Shown here: positions 8,031 through 16,790 of the stretch, in pieces | Layout of the letters: each line of letters begins with the position of its first letter | Numbering within the stretch: position 1 is the stretch's first letter | Origin: an uncultured Nitrososphaerales archaeon | GTDB lineage: Archaea; Thermoproteota; Nitrososphaeria; Nitrososphaerales; JACAEJ01 | DNA length: 56,470 nt | NCBI GenBank assembly: GCA_938091495.1 | Contig: CALLJF010000032.1 | Coordinates: forward strand, 1 to 56,470 | Direction of reading: 5' to 3' | The notes under the pieces: generated by a model | What the model saw: the letters and a program-made list of their open reading frames with translations, nothing else | The model's database searches: none | Told to the model about the DNA's origin: nothing | Translations under genes and position numbers: made by a program

Positions 8031-8073
8031 ACCGGAGTGCCGCAGGTTCAAATCCTGCCCGCGGGACCTTTAT

Positions 8074-8880
8074 CTAAGACATCACTAACTTTCCATAAAA
8101 TTCCACTTTTCTGTCTTGAATTACATGATTGAACTTTGTTATGTTCTTATCACGGGCCTCAGAAATATCCACATCAACTACCTTTGTTATTACTTCATCT
8201 TCTTTGCCGATGCCAAAATCTTCATAGACGGGCTTGTAATCTGACTTTTTCCTGTGTAGTTGAATCTCTCTCCACCTCTAAATTCTGTTCCTGTACGATT
8301 GGCAGTAATAATGAACACTTTGTTTTCTAAAGACCTTATTAGCTAGCCTTTTGGCATAAGCCTGGAAGTACTAAATTCGAGGGATGAGCCATTACATCAG
8401 CCCCTTCTAAGGCAAGAACCCTTGCAGACTCTGGAAAGAACCAGTCAAACCATATCATCACTCCCAGCTTAAAATGTCTTAGATCAAAGACTCTAAAGCC
8501 AGTATCCCCAACTGAGAACCAAAGTTTCTCTTTATAAAGATGAATTTTCCTATAAACTCCTATGAACTGACCATTAGATACTACAACAGGAAAATTGAAT
8601 ATTTTATCATCAAATCTCTTTGCTAATCCTGCCACTATAGTCTTATTAGCTTCCCTTGAATGCTCCATTAGCTTGAGGGTAGTGTATCCATTTGGGATTT
8701 CTTCAGTTAGATAATCAATTTCTTTTTTTGCTAATGAAAGCGCATCCTGTATTAAAAAGCTCAGGAAATACTATCAAATCTCCCTCCTATATTTCTTGAT
8801 AGATCAATCGCTTCCTTAACGTTCTTCTCCTTGTTGCCGAAGGAAGGGTTTGTCTGCACGAAGCCTAGCTTTAATTTCAT
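8074..8880 (-). pseudogene. Broken carbon-nitrogen hydrolase (nitrilase family)
   Basis: From ATG 8880 the minus strand reads MKLKLGFVQTNPSFGNKEKNVKEAIDL, then shifts frame into LIVFPELFNTG (catalytic Glu region), shifts again into IPNGYTTLKLMEHSREAN, and continues through the 109-residue ORF at 8339-8668. It shifts again after ADVMAHPSNLVLPG into SLENKVFIITANRTG and ends near 8074. The order matches a whole nitrilase-superfamily enzyme of about 265 residues with several frameshifts. The nucleophile position reads GVMIWFDWFFPES, Trp replacing the essential Cys. The gene is therefore dead by both frame and active site. Confidence 0.85.
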
Positions 8881-8936
8881 TTTAATGTAATCTTAGAATT
8901 CAATATTTATTTGCATTTTTATATATAATTATAAAT

Positions 8937-9595
8937 TTATTCATTTCTTGCAAGGATAGATATCCTACTCGAATCAATTAACCTTTTTTGCTTTAGGGCT
9001 TCAAGAGTCATCCCAAATATTTCTTACCTATATTGATCTCAGAGAAGGTTTTACCATCCAGAATTGAATAGAGAATCTCTCTACTGGGTTGTTTGTAACG
9101 TTTCTTATAATTCTCTTAGCCTTTTCTGATGTTCTTTGCTTCACGAGCATCAAACTGGCTTCTATCTTCCCAAATTCTTCAAACTTTGCATCTATCCCCT
9201 TTAGAATTTCCTCTGAAATCTTAAGAGCCTTTTCTGGCTTACTTTGCTTCTCAAACGCTCTTCTTTAGCCTTTAAGTCTTTTACAGCACTAATCTTTGAC
9301 GCTCTTTTCTTGTGACGGACCTTATCGATAGAAAATCTTATCACGTTCTTGGCCATACCAACCCTTAAGTAGAGTGATCTAGCCAGTTCATAATACTTCC
9401 TTTGTGGCGCTGCTAATTCACTCCCAGCCAAAAACATCGAAATAAAACCGTGCTGCTGCAATAGATCAAGGTGCTTTAGGACTGTTTGCTGACTAACTTT
9501 CAATTCTTTGGCTAGCTGTAAAACGTAACGGGGCTCTTCCGCGATCAATTTTAGTATTTTTTACAAGTCTCATTGCCCAGAATGTCTAAGAGCAG
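8937..9595 (-). pseudogene. Broken ArsR/HTH-type transcriptional regulator
   Basis: The ORF at 9201-9548 contains a winged-helix segment, YVLQLAKELKVSQQTVLKHLDLLQQHGFI. Just upstream another frame encodes LLLDILGNET, the usual helix before it, followed by a frameshift. Downstream the sequence shifts again into KPEKALKISEEILKGIDAKFEEFGKIEASLMLVKQ..., then again into ILYSILDGKTFSEI and finally LEALKQKRLIDSSRISILARNE before a stop at 8937. Put together this resembles archaeal HTH regulators of about 200 residues with a coiled C-terminal half. At least three frameshifts make it a pseudogene. The exact start cannot be fixed. Confidence 0.75.
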
Positions 9596-9681
9596 ATCCT
9601 ACATCTCTATATGACATATCTTCATTTTGATGAAAGATAAAATTTGATTTAAGTGTTTCTAACCTTAGGTTAATGACTTAA

Positions 9682-11223
9682 CTATGCGCTATAGACTCTT
9701 CTTACCTTGCCAAGCTTGGCAGGTTCTAAGTTGAAGGTTATAGTCTTAATTTGAGTCATTTCATCTATGCTGTAACCAATTCCCTCTCTTCCTATACCAG
9801 ACTCCTTTGATCCACCGAAGGGGAAGTAGCCAACACCATGCCTAGGAAGATCGTTGATGGTAACTTCTCCTGTCTCAAGCCTCTTCGCTACCTTCCACAT
9901 CTTGTAAAAATCTTTTGTAAAGACACAAGAATCTAAGCCATACCTTGACTTCTTTCCTATCTCTATCGCTTCATCCTCGTTCTTTATCTTTATTATAGTG
10001 ATCACTGGTCCGAAGGTCTCTTCCCATGCAATTCTGGCATTTAATGGTACGTCGTAAAGCACTGTTGGCTCAAAGTAACAATCTTTATGATTTCCACCCA
10101 TGAGCAACTTGGCTCCCTTTGCTACTGCATCATCGACCAATCCTTTAATTCTTTGAGCAGCTCTAACGTTTATGACTGGTCCAACTTTTACAGAAGGATC
10201 TCTAGGATCTCCATGCTTCCAATTTTTTGCTTCTTTCATTACTTCTTTTACAAACTTATCAGCCAAGCTCTCAACCACTAAAACTGAACTTATGGCATCA
10301 CATCTCTGCCCAGCGTTCTTTAGAGAGCCTTCAACACATTTTTTTGCTGCAAGTTCCAAATCTGCATCATCAAGCACTATAGCCATACCTTTTCCTCCAA
10401 GTTCTAAATGTAATTTCTTAAGACCCGCCGTCTTGGCGATCTGTTTTCCAACATCAGTACTACCAGTGAAGTTGATCATGGCAACTTTCTCGTTTGACAC
10501 AAGATAGCCTCCTATAGCACCGCTCCCTGTGATTATGTTCAAAGATCCAGAAGGTATTCCAGCCTCTTCCAAAACTCTTGCAAAAAGTAGCAAAGATAAT
10601 GGGTTCTCGCTCGACTGCTTTGAAACTACGGTGTTGCCTGCCAATAGAGCAGGGACTATCTTCGCCGATGCTATGAAAAGAGGATAGTTGAAGGGACTTA
10701 TGGCAACCACAACTCCTACAGGTTCACGGATAACTAAGGCTATCTTGCCTGTTGTATCATCAGACCAGTCTCCTGGAATATATTCGCCAAATATTTTTCT
10801 AGCTTCTTCCATGGTCAACTTAAGCCTGTCAATGGTTGCTCTTACTTCGCCTTCAGCATCTCTCTTCGGTTTACCAGCTTCCAGCATTAGAGTTGTGATG
10901 AAATCATCCTTGTATTCTGAGAGAATCTGGCTGGCTCTTTCAAAGATCTCTATACGCTCTATTCCTGGTATATCTCTTATCTTCCGCCTACTCTCATAAG
11001 CAACGTCTGTTGCTCTATCAACATCTTCTTTACTAGCGTTGGATATTCTTGCTATTATGCTACCATCTATTGGCGTATCTACATCTATGACCTCTTTCGA
11101 ATTAGAATTGACCCATTCGCCGTTTATGAACATCTTGAAGAAGGGTATTCCATCAGGTCCTAAGGTGTAGATAGGCTCAAAGAATTTGTTGAGTTTAAGC
11201 ATGAGTTTCTCACGCATGAACAA
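9682..11223 (-). CDS. gapN: Non-phosphorylating glyceraldehyde-3-phosphate dehydrogenase
   Basis: An aldehyde dehydrogenase that oxidises glyceraldehyde 3-phosphate directly to 3-phosphoglycerate with NAD(P), the usual archaeal glycolytic bypass. The general-base Glu lies in LHLELGGKGMAIVL (Glu274) and the nucleophile in NAGQRCDAISS (Cys308). The GKGM and QRCDA forms are characteristic of archaeal GapN rather than other ALDHs. At 513 residues it is full length. A TATA-like element about 27 bases before the ATG suggests a leaderless transcript, with a palindrome in between. It faces away from the glycoside hydrolase gene next door. Confidence 0.88.
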   Translation of the reverse strand: MFMREKLMLKLNKFFEPIYTLGPDGIPFFKMFINGEWVNSNSKEVIDVDTPIDGSIIARISNASKEDVDRATDVAYESRRKIRDIPGIERIEIFERASQILSEYKDDFITTLMLEAGKPKRDAEGEVRATIDRLKLTMEEARKIFGEYIPGDWSDDTTGKIALVIREPVGVVVAISPFNYPLFIASAKIVPALLAGNTVVSKQSSENPLSLLLFARVLEEAGIPSGSLNIITGSGAIGGYLVSNEKVAMINFTGSTDVGKQIAKTAGLKKLHLELGGKGMAIVLDDADLELAAKKCVEGSLKNAGQRCDAISSVLVVESLADKFVKEVMKEAKNWKHGDPRDPSVKVGPVINVRAAQRIKGLVDDAVAKGAKLLMGGNHKDCYFEPTVLYDVPLNARIAWEETFGPVITIIKIKNEDEAIEIGKKSRYGLDSCVFTKDFYKMWKVAKRLETGEVTINDLPRHGVGYFPFGGSKESGIGREGIGYSIDEMTQIKTITFNLEPAKLGKVRRVYSA

Positions 11224-11256
11224 TCACCCATAATATGGTGAATCGAATATAAAAAT
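11224..11256 (-). promoter_or_regulatory. gapN promoter with palindromic candidate operator
   Basis: On the minus strand TTTTTATATTC (about 11245-11255) is a TATA box 27 bases from the gapN ATG. Between them TCACCCATAATATGGTGA (11224-11241) is a near-perfect inverted repeat lying over the predicted transcription start. Operator function is inferred from its position. Confidence 0.5.
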
Positions 11257-11315
11257 TGTATCAACATGACTGAACGATATACAAATAAATACACAGTTTT
11301 TGAAGAATTAATCTG

Positions 11316-13598
11316 TTGACAGTGTCATATAGCCTCACATTCGATTATGATCCTGTAGAGAACCCTGACTGGGGCTTTGCAAGAACGAACCGCTTTATCT
11401 TACGCAATAGCATAGCAGAGTTCGGTCTCTCAGTATATTCAGTGCCTATAGATATCTCCTTTCAATCTAAACAGTTGCGTCTAACAGCACCCAACAGAGA
11501 TTACCCATATGAAGGCCTACTGGCTTTGACGAAGGGGGAGAATTGGAAGTTTCTTGATTGTTTTGCATTTAGTATTATTAAAGATGGAAATGCACTGAAG
11601 CTTCATCCAAAAAAGATATCTGCATCTACATGGTTTCTTGATTATGTATACAAGATAGAGGATGAAGATGGAAATCAAGGTTCGTTAAAGACTTTATACT
11701 GGCTTAGCGAAGGTGAGCATGCATGCCTTAATCTAGAATTTGGGATAGAATCTTCTAAAAGAGATTTTGAGTTGATAGTAGCGCCTTTCATTGACATTCG
11801 CCACATCTGCTCTGATAGCGATCCGAAAAGACATGTTATAAAAATCATGGAGAATGAAAATAGTTATCCGACGATAAAGGCTGAGAAGAATGATCGCTTA
11901 TTCACCATATTCACTCCCAATAAGAACGTTCGAATAGAAGGTGGAACAGCTTACCTTAATTGGTTTTATAAATTAGGGGATGGTTTTAGGACTCAAACTC
12001 CTGAAGGTATAGTTTTTCGTGGCCAGAGTAAGGAGCTTCTTCTTCCAGCGCTATTTCATGCCAAATTTGCTGAAGAAAGAATGAGAGTTAGATTTCACGC
12101 CATACCTATGATGAAAGAAGATCCTCTAAAGATAGATTCTATGCAAGAATTTAAGGATAAGCTAGAGCTTGAATCTAAAAAGCTATCATTCTTAAAGAGT
12201 TTAATCAAAGGAGGTAAGGATCTCCAAGTCTACAACTCAATCCTTGCAAGAATAGACGCTCTTACAAGGTTTGGAATGAAGATTGTTCTTCAAAAAAGGA
12301 GAGAATTGAAAGTAATGGAGGCTGGAGGGTGGTGGTTCAGGTCTCCTTGGATGCGTGACATTTTCACTAATCTGCATCAAAATCTGGAATTTTTAAAAAT
12401 CTTGGACAAAAGGCTGGAGATAGTGAGAGACTGCATTCTGTTGGGGATAGAGTTTTTTGATGATAGTAGTGGAAGGGTTCACAACTATTTACCCATGTTA
12501 GCTTCTGATTATGAATTCAAGATCGGCCGTTTATTGCCTTTAGAGAAGTACTACTTTGCTTCAGATCCTACATTGCTATTCTTCATAATGTCTTGGGAAT
12601 ACATAAGATCGACAAGAGAAAAGGATTTGCTTAACACAATACTAAGGATAATGGTAAAAACCTATCAAACATACAAAAAGGCTTCTCTAGACGCTGTTAA
12701 CGGGCCTCCTGTCATTTCAGATTTAGGATTACTAGCCTGCGTGCCGTGGCATTCTTGGATAGACTCGAAAAGAGCGATAGTGCATAGAGGCTTAAGGTTC
12801 GACGAATTACCAAACAGGATACCGAAAGAGTGGCAGATAGAGGAAATTGAGAATTCCAAGGACCCAGAGGAAGTTAAAAGAATCTTCAACACGCCAAGGT
12901 TCTATCTGCCTGAAATAAACGCTCTTTGGATAAAGGCATTAGAAGCACTAGTTAAAATGGCCAATATGGAAAAGAGCATAGTAAATCAAGATTTTCTCAA
13001 GTCTGTCATGAATACTCTATCAAAGGCAAAAGAAAATTACTTGCGAATATTTTGGAATAGTAAGAGAGGGTATTTCTACGATGTCTTGTCCCATGATTTA
13101 TCAAAAAAGGATGAGACCTTAGGATCGCCTTGCATAGTCGCAGCATCCATTCTTAACGATCTTTTGCCTAAAGAGAAGCTTAAAACTATGTGGGAAGTAG
13201 CGCAGAAGAGGTTATTAGTGTATAGAAGGATAAAATGGCTCAAAAAATATTATGATGAATTACACCCTTTTGGGATAATAGTAAAAGATAATGAGGAAAG
13301 AATATATTTTGATGATGAACAGTATCACGGTGCAGTTATATGGCCTAGAGATACACCATACATAATCAAACTCTTAGAAAGAATTGGAAGGTACGATATG
13401 ATAAAGGGCTTTTTGATAAGCAATTTAGACCATCAAATGAGCGAAGGTACAATATTTTATAACAATGAGCTCTTTAGCCTTCCTCTTGGAAAGAATCCTT
13501 ATCCTGTTAATGGATTAAAAGAGAATCCTGTTCCAGTGAAGAATCCTGTTCAATTATGGTCACAATGGGTCGATCCTTATCTGAAGTATGAAATTTGA
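11316..13598 (+). CDS. Amylo-alpha-1,6-glucosidase-like (debranching) protein
   Basis: A 760-residue cytoplasmic protein without signal peptide. The C-terminal half (about residues 330-740) resembles the (alpha/alpha)6 barrel of glycogen-debranching and trehalase-like glycosidases: RSPWMRDIFTNLHQNLEFLK, LGSPCIVAASILNDLL, and EQYHGAVIWPRDTPYIIKLLERIGRYD, with acidic residues in the usual barrel positions. The N-terminal third is beta-rich, as expected for the sugar-binding domain. A glycogen-synthase-like gene follows, so action on storage glucan is the best reading. TTG start at 11316 is uncertain. I cannot assign the exact linkage specificity. Confidence 0.72.
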   Translation: MTVSYSLTFDYDPVENPDWGFARTNRFILRNSIAEFGLSVYSVPIDISFQSKQLRLTAPNRDYPYEGLLALTKGENWKFLDCFAFSIIKDGNALKLHPKKISASTWFLDYVYKIEDEDGNQGSLKTLYWLSEGEHACLNLEFGIESSKRDFELIVAPFIDIRHICSDSDPKRHVIKIMENENSYPTIKAEKNDRLFTIFTPNKNVRIEGGTAYLNWFYKLGDGFRTQTPEGIVFRGQSKELLLPALFHAKFAEERMRVRFHAIPMMKEDPLKIDSMQEFKDKLELESKKLSFLKSLIKGGKDLQVYNSILARIDALTRFGMKIVLQKRRELKVMEAGGWWFRSPWMRDIFTNLHQNLEFLKILDKRLEIVRDCILLGIEFFDDSSGRVHNYLPMLASDYEFKIGRLLPLEKYYFASDPTLLFFIMSWEYIRSTREKDLLNTILRIMVKTYQTYKKASLDAVNGPPVISDLGLLACVPWHSWIDSKRAIVHRGLRFDELPNRIPKEWQIEEIENSKDPEEVKRIFNTPRFYLPEINALWIKALEALVKMANMEKSIVNQDFLKSVMNTLSKAKENYLRIFWNSKRGYFYDVLSHDLSKKDETLGSPCIVAASILNDLLPKEKLKTMWEVAQKRLLVYRRIKWLKKYYDELHPFGIIVKDNEERIYFDDEQYHGAVIWPRDTPYIIKLLERIGRYDMIKGFLISNLDHQMSEGTIFYNNELFSLPLGKNPYPVNGLKENPVPVKNPVQLWSQWVDPYLKYEI

Positions 13599-13686
13599 GA
13601 AAGATTATCACCTTAAATATAATGATCAATTAAACGCTTTTAATATAGTGGTTATAAACAGCTTTGTTCGATAGATATTCAAGGTT

Positions 13687-14931
13687 TTGAGTATGAGGAT
13701 AGGCTTCTTCGTCTGGGAGTACCCTCCAGTTCTGGTAGGAGGGCTTGGCACCTATGCTACATATATCACTCGAAAATTCGTAAAGATGGGTCATGATGTT
13801 ATGGTCTTTACCCTTAACCCAGGAAATCTTCCCACAAGAGAAGTCATAGATGGTGTCGAAGTGCATAGACCACTAATCACTGATGCTGCCAACATATTTC
13901 CCTTATTTGTTTCAGATGACCTCAGGAGATGGGGAACTAACATTAAGTTCTTTAACGATGTATTCATATATAATGTTCTATCGGCAACAAAGTTCACCAA
14001 TGAGTTAGTAAGAAAAGAGAATGGTCGTTACGATCTGATATCCATACATGATTGGCTCAGCAGCATCTCTGGCCTCATCATCAAGAACGAATTGAAGATA
14101 CCCATGGTCTTCCACGCTCACTCAACAGAGTGGGGTAGAAGCGGTAACAATGGGTCTGAAGTAGTAAATCATTTAGAAGCTATGACAGCCCGAATGTCAG
14201 ATAGGATAATTACAGTAAGTAACATGATGAAAGATGATCTAATACGTCATGGTTGGGAAGGAAATAAAACCAACGTGGTCTGGAACGGTGTAGACCCTAA
14301 GATTTATGATCCAAAAAAGGTTAATGATGAAGAAGTTTCAGAGGTAAGAGAAATGTATAAAATCAAAGAAGATGAGCAGATGATCCTCTATGTGGGAAGA
14401 TTAACATGGATAAAAGGGGTAAGAAATCTGGTAGAAACCATGCCCTTGGTCCTTAAAGATTTTCCCAAGACGAAACTTGTGATACTAGGCAGAGGTGAAG
14501 ATCAGCAGAACCTCGTCGAGTTGGCGGGTCGATTAAAAATAAGGGATAATATTATCTTCAGGTTTGAATTTGTGCCTGAAAGGGAGCGAATTCTGCATTA
14601 TGCAGCCTCAGACCTTTGTGTATTCCCATCTCTCTATGAGCCTTTCGGGATTGTAAGCTTAGAAGCCATGGCGATGGAGAAGCCTGTAGTTGTAGGAGCA
14701 AGAGGTTTGGTAGGTTTCATTGAGCAAATTATTCCTTCAGGTCCTGAGCAAAATGGTATTCATGTAAATGGCTACGATGCTACCGATATAGCATGGGGCA
14801 TAAAAGAGGTCCTAAAAGACAAAGATTTAGCTAAGCAATTGGGCAAGAATGGAAGACAGAGAGTCCTAAAAGATTTCACTTGGGATAAAGTAGCTGAGCA
14901 GACTTTGAAGATATACCAGAGCCTATTATAG
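13687..14931 (+). CDS. Glycogen-synthase-like glycosyltransferase (GT4/GT5)
   Basis: A GT-B fold enzyme that probably extends alpha-glucan from a nucleotide-glucose donor. MRIGFFVWEYPPVLVGGLGTYATYITRKF is the N-terminal glycine-rich acceptor/donor loop. The C-terminal domain carries LYVGRLTWIKGVRNLVETMP and the donor-binding signature FPSLYEPFGIVSLEAMAMEKPVV with the two conserved glutamates. At 414 residues it matches short archaeal glycogen synthases. TTG 13687 or ATG 13693 could start it; TATA-like elements at about 13640 and 13654 precede it. Adjacency to the debranching-type protein supports a storage-glucan role. Confidence 0.8.
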   Translation: MSMRIGFFVWEYPPVLVGGLGTYATYITRKFVKMGHDVMVFTLNPGNLPTREVIDGVEVHRPLITDAANIFPLFVSDDLRRWGTNIKFFNDVFIYNVLSATKFTNELVRKENGRYDLISIHDWLSSISGLIIKNELKIPMVFHAHSTEWGRSGNNGSEVVNHLEAMTARMSDRIITVSNMMKDDLIRHGWEGNKTNVVWNGVDPKIYDPKKVNDEEVSEVREMYKIKEDEQMILYVGRLTWIKGVRNLVETMPLVLKDFPKTKLVILGRGEDQQNLVELAGRLKIRDNIIFRFEFVPERERILHYAASDLCVFPSLYEPFGIVSLEAMAMEKPVVVGARGLVGFIEQIIPSGPEQNGIHVNGYDATDIAWGIKEVLKDKDLAKQLGKNGRQRVLKDFTWDKVAEQTLKIYQSLL

Positions 14932-14950
14932 CAATCATGAATTAAACTTT

Positions 14951-15868
14951 CTATTCATTACCCATTAGATGTGGGATAGATTCCTTTACAGATTTAGCAC
15001 TTTTCGAGAAAAGCTCCTTCTCAACCTCGTCAAGTTCTAATTCCATGACTCTCTCAACACCATTCTTTCCTATGATCGCTGGTACTCCTACGCAAACATC
15101 GTATAATCCATATTCACCCTTCAAATAGAAGGAAACAAGATGGACCTTTTTCCTATCTCTGATCATAGATTCAATGATCGATGATGTTGAAGCTGCCACA
15201 CCAAAGGTTGTAGCACCTTTAAGAGATATTACATCGGCTCCTGCCTTCTTTGTCTTCTCAATTAGATTGGCCATCTGACATTCATTAAATATTTTTTCGA
15301 TAGGTATTCCATTAACCTTTGATTGGCTTCTCAAAATAACCATGGAGTCTCCATGCTCTCCTATAACAAAGGCATTAATTGAAGAATTGGAAACCTCTAG
15401 AACTGATGATAGATGATACTTGAGCCTAGCAGCATCTAACTCGCTACCGACTCCAAATACAACGTTACGATCAAAGCCCGTTGTCTTAAGAGTGAGATAA
15501 GTCATTAGATCCAATGGATTTGTCACTATGATTACTTTTGATCTTGGTGCATACTGTAAGATTTTCTCTGATATCTGTTTTATGATCGCCTTATTCTTTT
15601 TAAGAAGGTCTAGTCTACTCATATCGGCAGTTCTTGGAAAACCTGCTGCCACTACTACTATATCAGAACCTTCTAAATCCTTATAATCGTTAGAGCCTTT
15701 GATCTTAACATCTATGTTGAGTTCAGAAGCCATATGACTGAGATCTAGAGCATTTCCTTGGGGTAATCCTTGAATTATATCTATCAGTGTTAAGTCATCC
15801 AATCCTTTAAGAGTTATATGCTCAGCTATCGTGCTTCCAACCTTGCCAAGACCTACTATACTTATCAA
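14951..15868 (-). CDS. mdh: Malate dehydrogenase (LDH/MDH family)
   Basis: It interconverts malate and oxaloacetate with NAD(P). The Rossmann loop is MISIVGLGKVGSTIAEH at the N terminus. The mobile loop GFPRTADMSRLDLL carries the arginines typical of malate rather than lactate specificity, and the catalytic histidine is in VIGEHGDSM. Normal length at 305 residues. The gene is convergent with the glycosyltransferase and divergent from cofE. A biochemical preference for NAD or NADP is not evident from sequence alone. Confidence 0.9.
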   Translation of the reverse strand: MISIVGLGKVGSTIAEHITLKGLDDLTLIDIIQGLPQGNALDLSHMASELNIDVKIKGSNDYKDLEGSDIVVVAAGFPRTADMSRLDLLKKNKAIIKQISEKILQYAPRSKVIIVTNPLDLMTYLTLKTTGFDRNVVFGVGSELDAARLKYHLSSVLEVSNSSINAFVIGEHGDSMVILRSQSKVNGIPIEKIFNECQMANLIEKTKKAGADVISLKGATTFGVAASTSSIIESMIRDRKKVHLVSFYLKGEYGLYDVCVGVPAIIGKNGVERVMELELDEVEKELFSKSAKSVKESIPHLMGNE

Positions 15869-16022
15869 ACTTCCACCTAAGTTATGCCTTTACATGGGCT
15901 AATATTTGAATGATGCTAGATGTTTTTGCAATTTAATCAGTATCTTCCCAATGCTAAACTAATCCGATTTCTAACTTTAAATAAACATAAAAGACCATCT
16001 TTTCTATATCGTGTAAATCAGG

Positions 16023-16787
16023 TTGATAAATTTGTCATCAGAAATAAAGATCATAGGAATAAAAGGAATCCCTGAAGTTAAACTTGGCGATGATCTGGCT
16101 AACTTAATCATTGATTCAATTCAAAAACAAGGCATCAAGATCATGAATAAAGATGTAATAGTTATAACTCATAAGATAGTCTCTAAGGCTGAAGGAAGGC
16201 TTGTTGACTTAAAAAGGATAAAACCATCAGATTTCGCTTTAAAGATAAGTAAGCGTAGAAAAAAGGATCCTAGAATGGTAGAAGTCGTTCTTCGTGAGGC
16301 AAAAAGAATAGTCAGGATGGAGAGAGGAGTGATAATAGCCGAAACTAGGCACGGATTCATCTGCGCCAATGCTGGTGTTGATAAATCTAATGTAAAAGGC
16401 GAAGACATGGTCTCTTTATTACCCATTAATCCTGATAAGTCTGCTAAACTTATTAGAGATGGTATAAAGAGAAGATTAAATGCCGATGTGGCTGTGATAA
16501 TATCAGATACCTTTGGCAGACCTTGGAGAGAAGGGCAGACAAACATTGCTATAGGAGTCGCTGGGTTAGAGCCAATTTTGGATTACAGAGGAAAAAGGGA
16601 TAGTTATGGCTATACTCTTAAAGTGACTGCCATAGCTATAGCTGATGAACTAGCATCGGCAGCAGAGCTTGTTATGGGAAAAGTAGGAATGGTGCCTGTA
16701 GCGATAATAAGAGGCTATCAATACACTGAAGGAGAAGGCTCTGTCAAGTCTCTTATAAGACCTCGTTCAAGAGACCTCTTCAGCTAA
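16023..16787 (+). CDS. cofE: Coenzyme F420-0:L-glutamate ligase
   Basis: It adds glutamate residues to F420-0 with GTP, completing the F420 side chain. N-terminal IIGIKGIPEVKLGDDLANLI, the metal/GTP segment THKIVSKAEGRLVDL, ISDTFGRPWREGQTNIAIGVAG and the C-terminal ADELASAAELVMGKVGMVPVAIIRGY are all family hallmarks. At 254 residues it is the single-domain archaeal form, without the nitroreductase domain of mycobacterial FbiB. TTG start, with a TATA-like AAATAAACATAAAAG upstream. It converges on cofC. A divergent paralog occurs in the methanofuran gene set at 41960-42796. Confidence 0.95.
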   Translation: MINLSSEIKIIGIKGIPEVKLGDDLANLIIDSIQKQGIKIMNKDVIVITHKIVSKAEGRLVDLKRIKPSDFALKISKRRKKDPRMVEVVLREAKRIVRMERGVIIAETRHGFICANAGVDKSNVKGEDMVSLLPINPDKSAKLIRDGIKRRLNADVAVIISDTFGRPWREGQTNIAIGVAGLEPILDYRGKRDSYGYTLKVTAIAIADELASAAELVMGKVGMVPVAIIRGYQYTEGEGSVKSLIRPRSRDLFS

Positions 16788-16790
16788 TTT

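Larger units (their letters stand above)
7929..8066 (+). tRNA. tRNA-Tyr (GUA) with two introns
   Basis: The acceptor stem CCCGCGG/CCGCGGG gives C1-G72 and A73, the archaeal tyrosine identity set. The D arm is GCTC-AGCCTGGTA-GAGC and the T arm GCAGG-TTCAAAT-CCTGC. Removing 7960-7979 and 7987-8030 joins TCCG+G, CTGTAG and A, restoring a perfect anticodon stem TCCGG/CCGGA and the loop CTGTAGA with anticodon GTA. Both junctions fold as textbook bulge-helix-bulge motifs. The mature RNA is 74 bases; CC follows the discriminator but not CCA. The gene lies within a strip of pseudogenes. Confidence 0.93.

Noticed and set aside
7929-8066. Reading tRNA-Tyr as Glu(CTC) or Met(CAT) from the first loop-like bases after the D arm
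   Set aside because: Those readings leave A31-C39 mismatched or put C at position 33, and ignore the two bulge-helix-bulge motifs. The two-intron tyrosine solution pairs perfectly.
8136-8330. Plus-strand 64-residue ORF
   Set aside because: It lies antisense to the C-terminal part of the nitrilase pseudogene and has no plausible protein composition.
8339-8668. Intact short nitrilase protein of 109 residues
   Set aside because: It is an internal fragment lacking the catalytic Glu region and C-terminal part, with Trp at the nucleophile; flanking frames supply the missing pieces.
10087-10999. Plus-strand ORFs of 64, 111 and 103 residues within gapN
   Set aside because: All are antisense shadows of the intact GapN reading frame.
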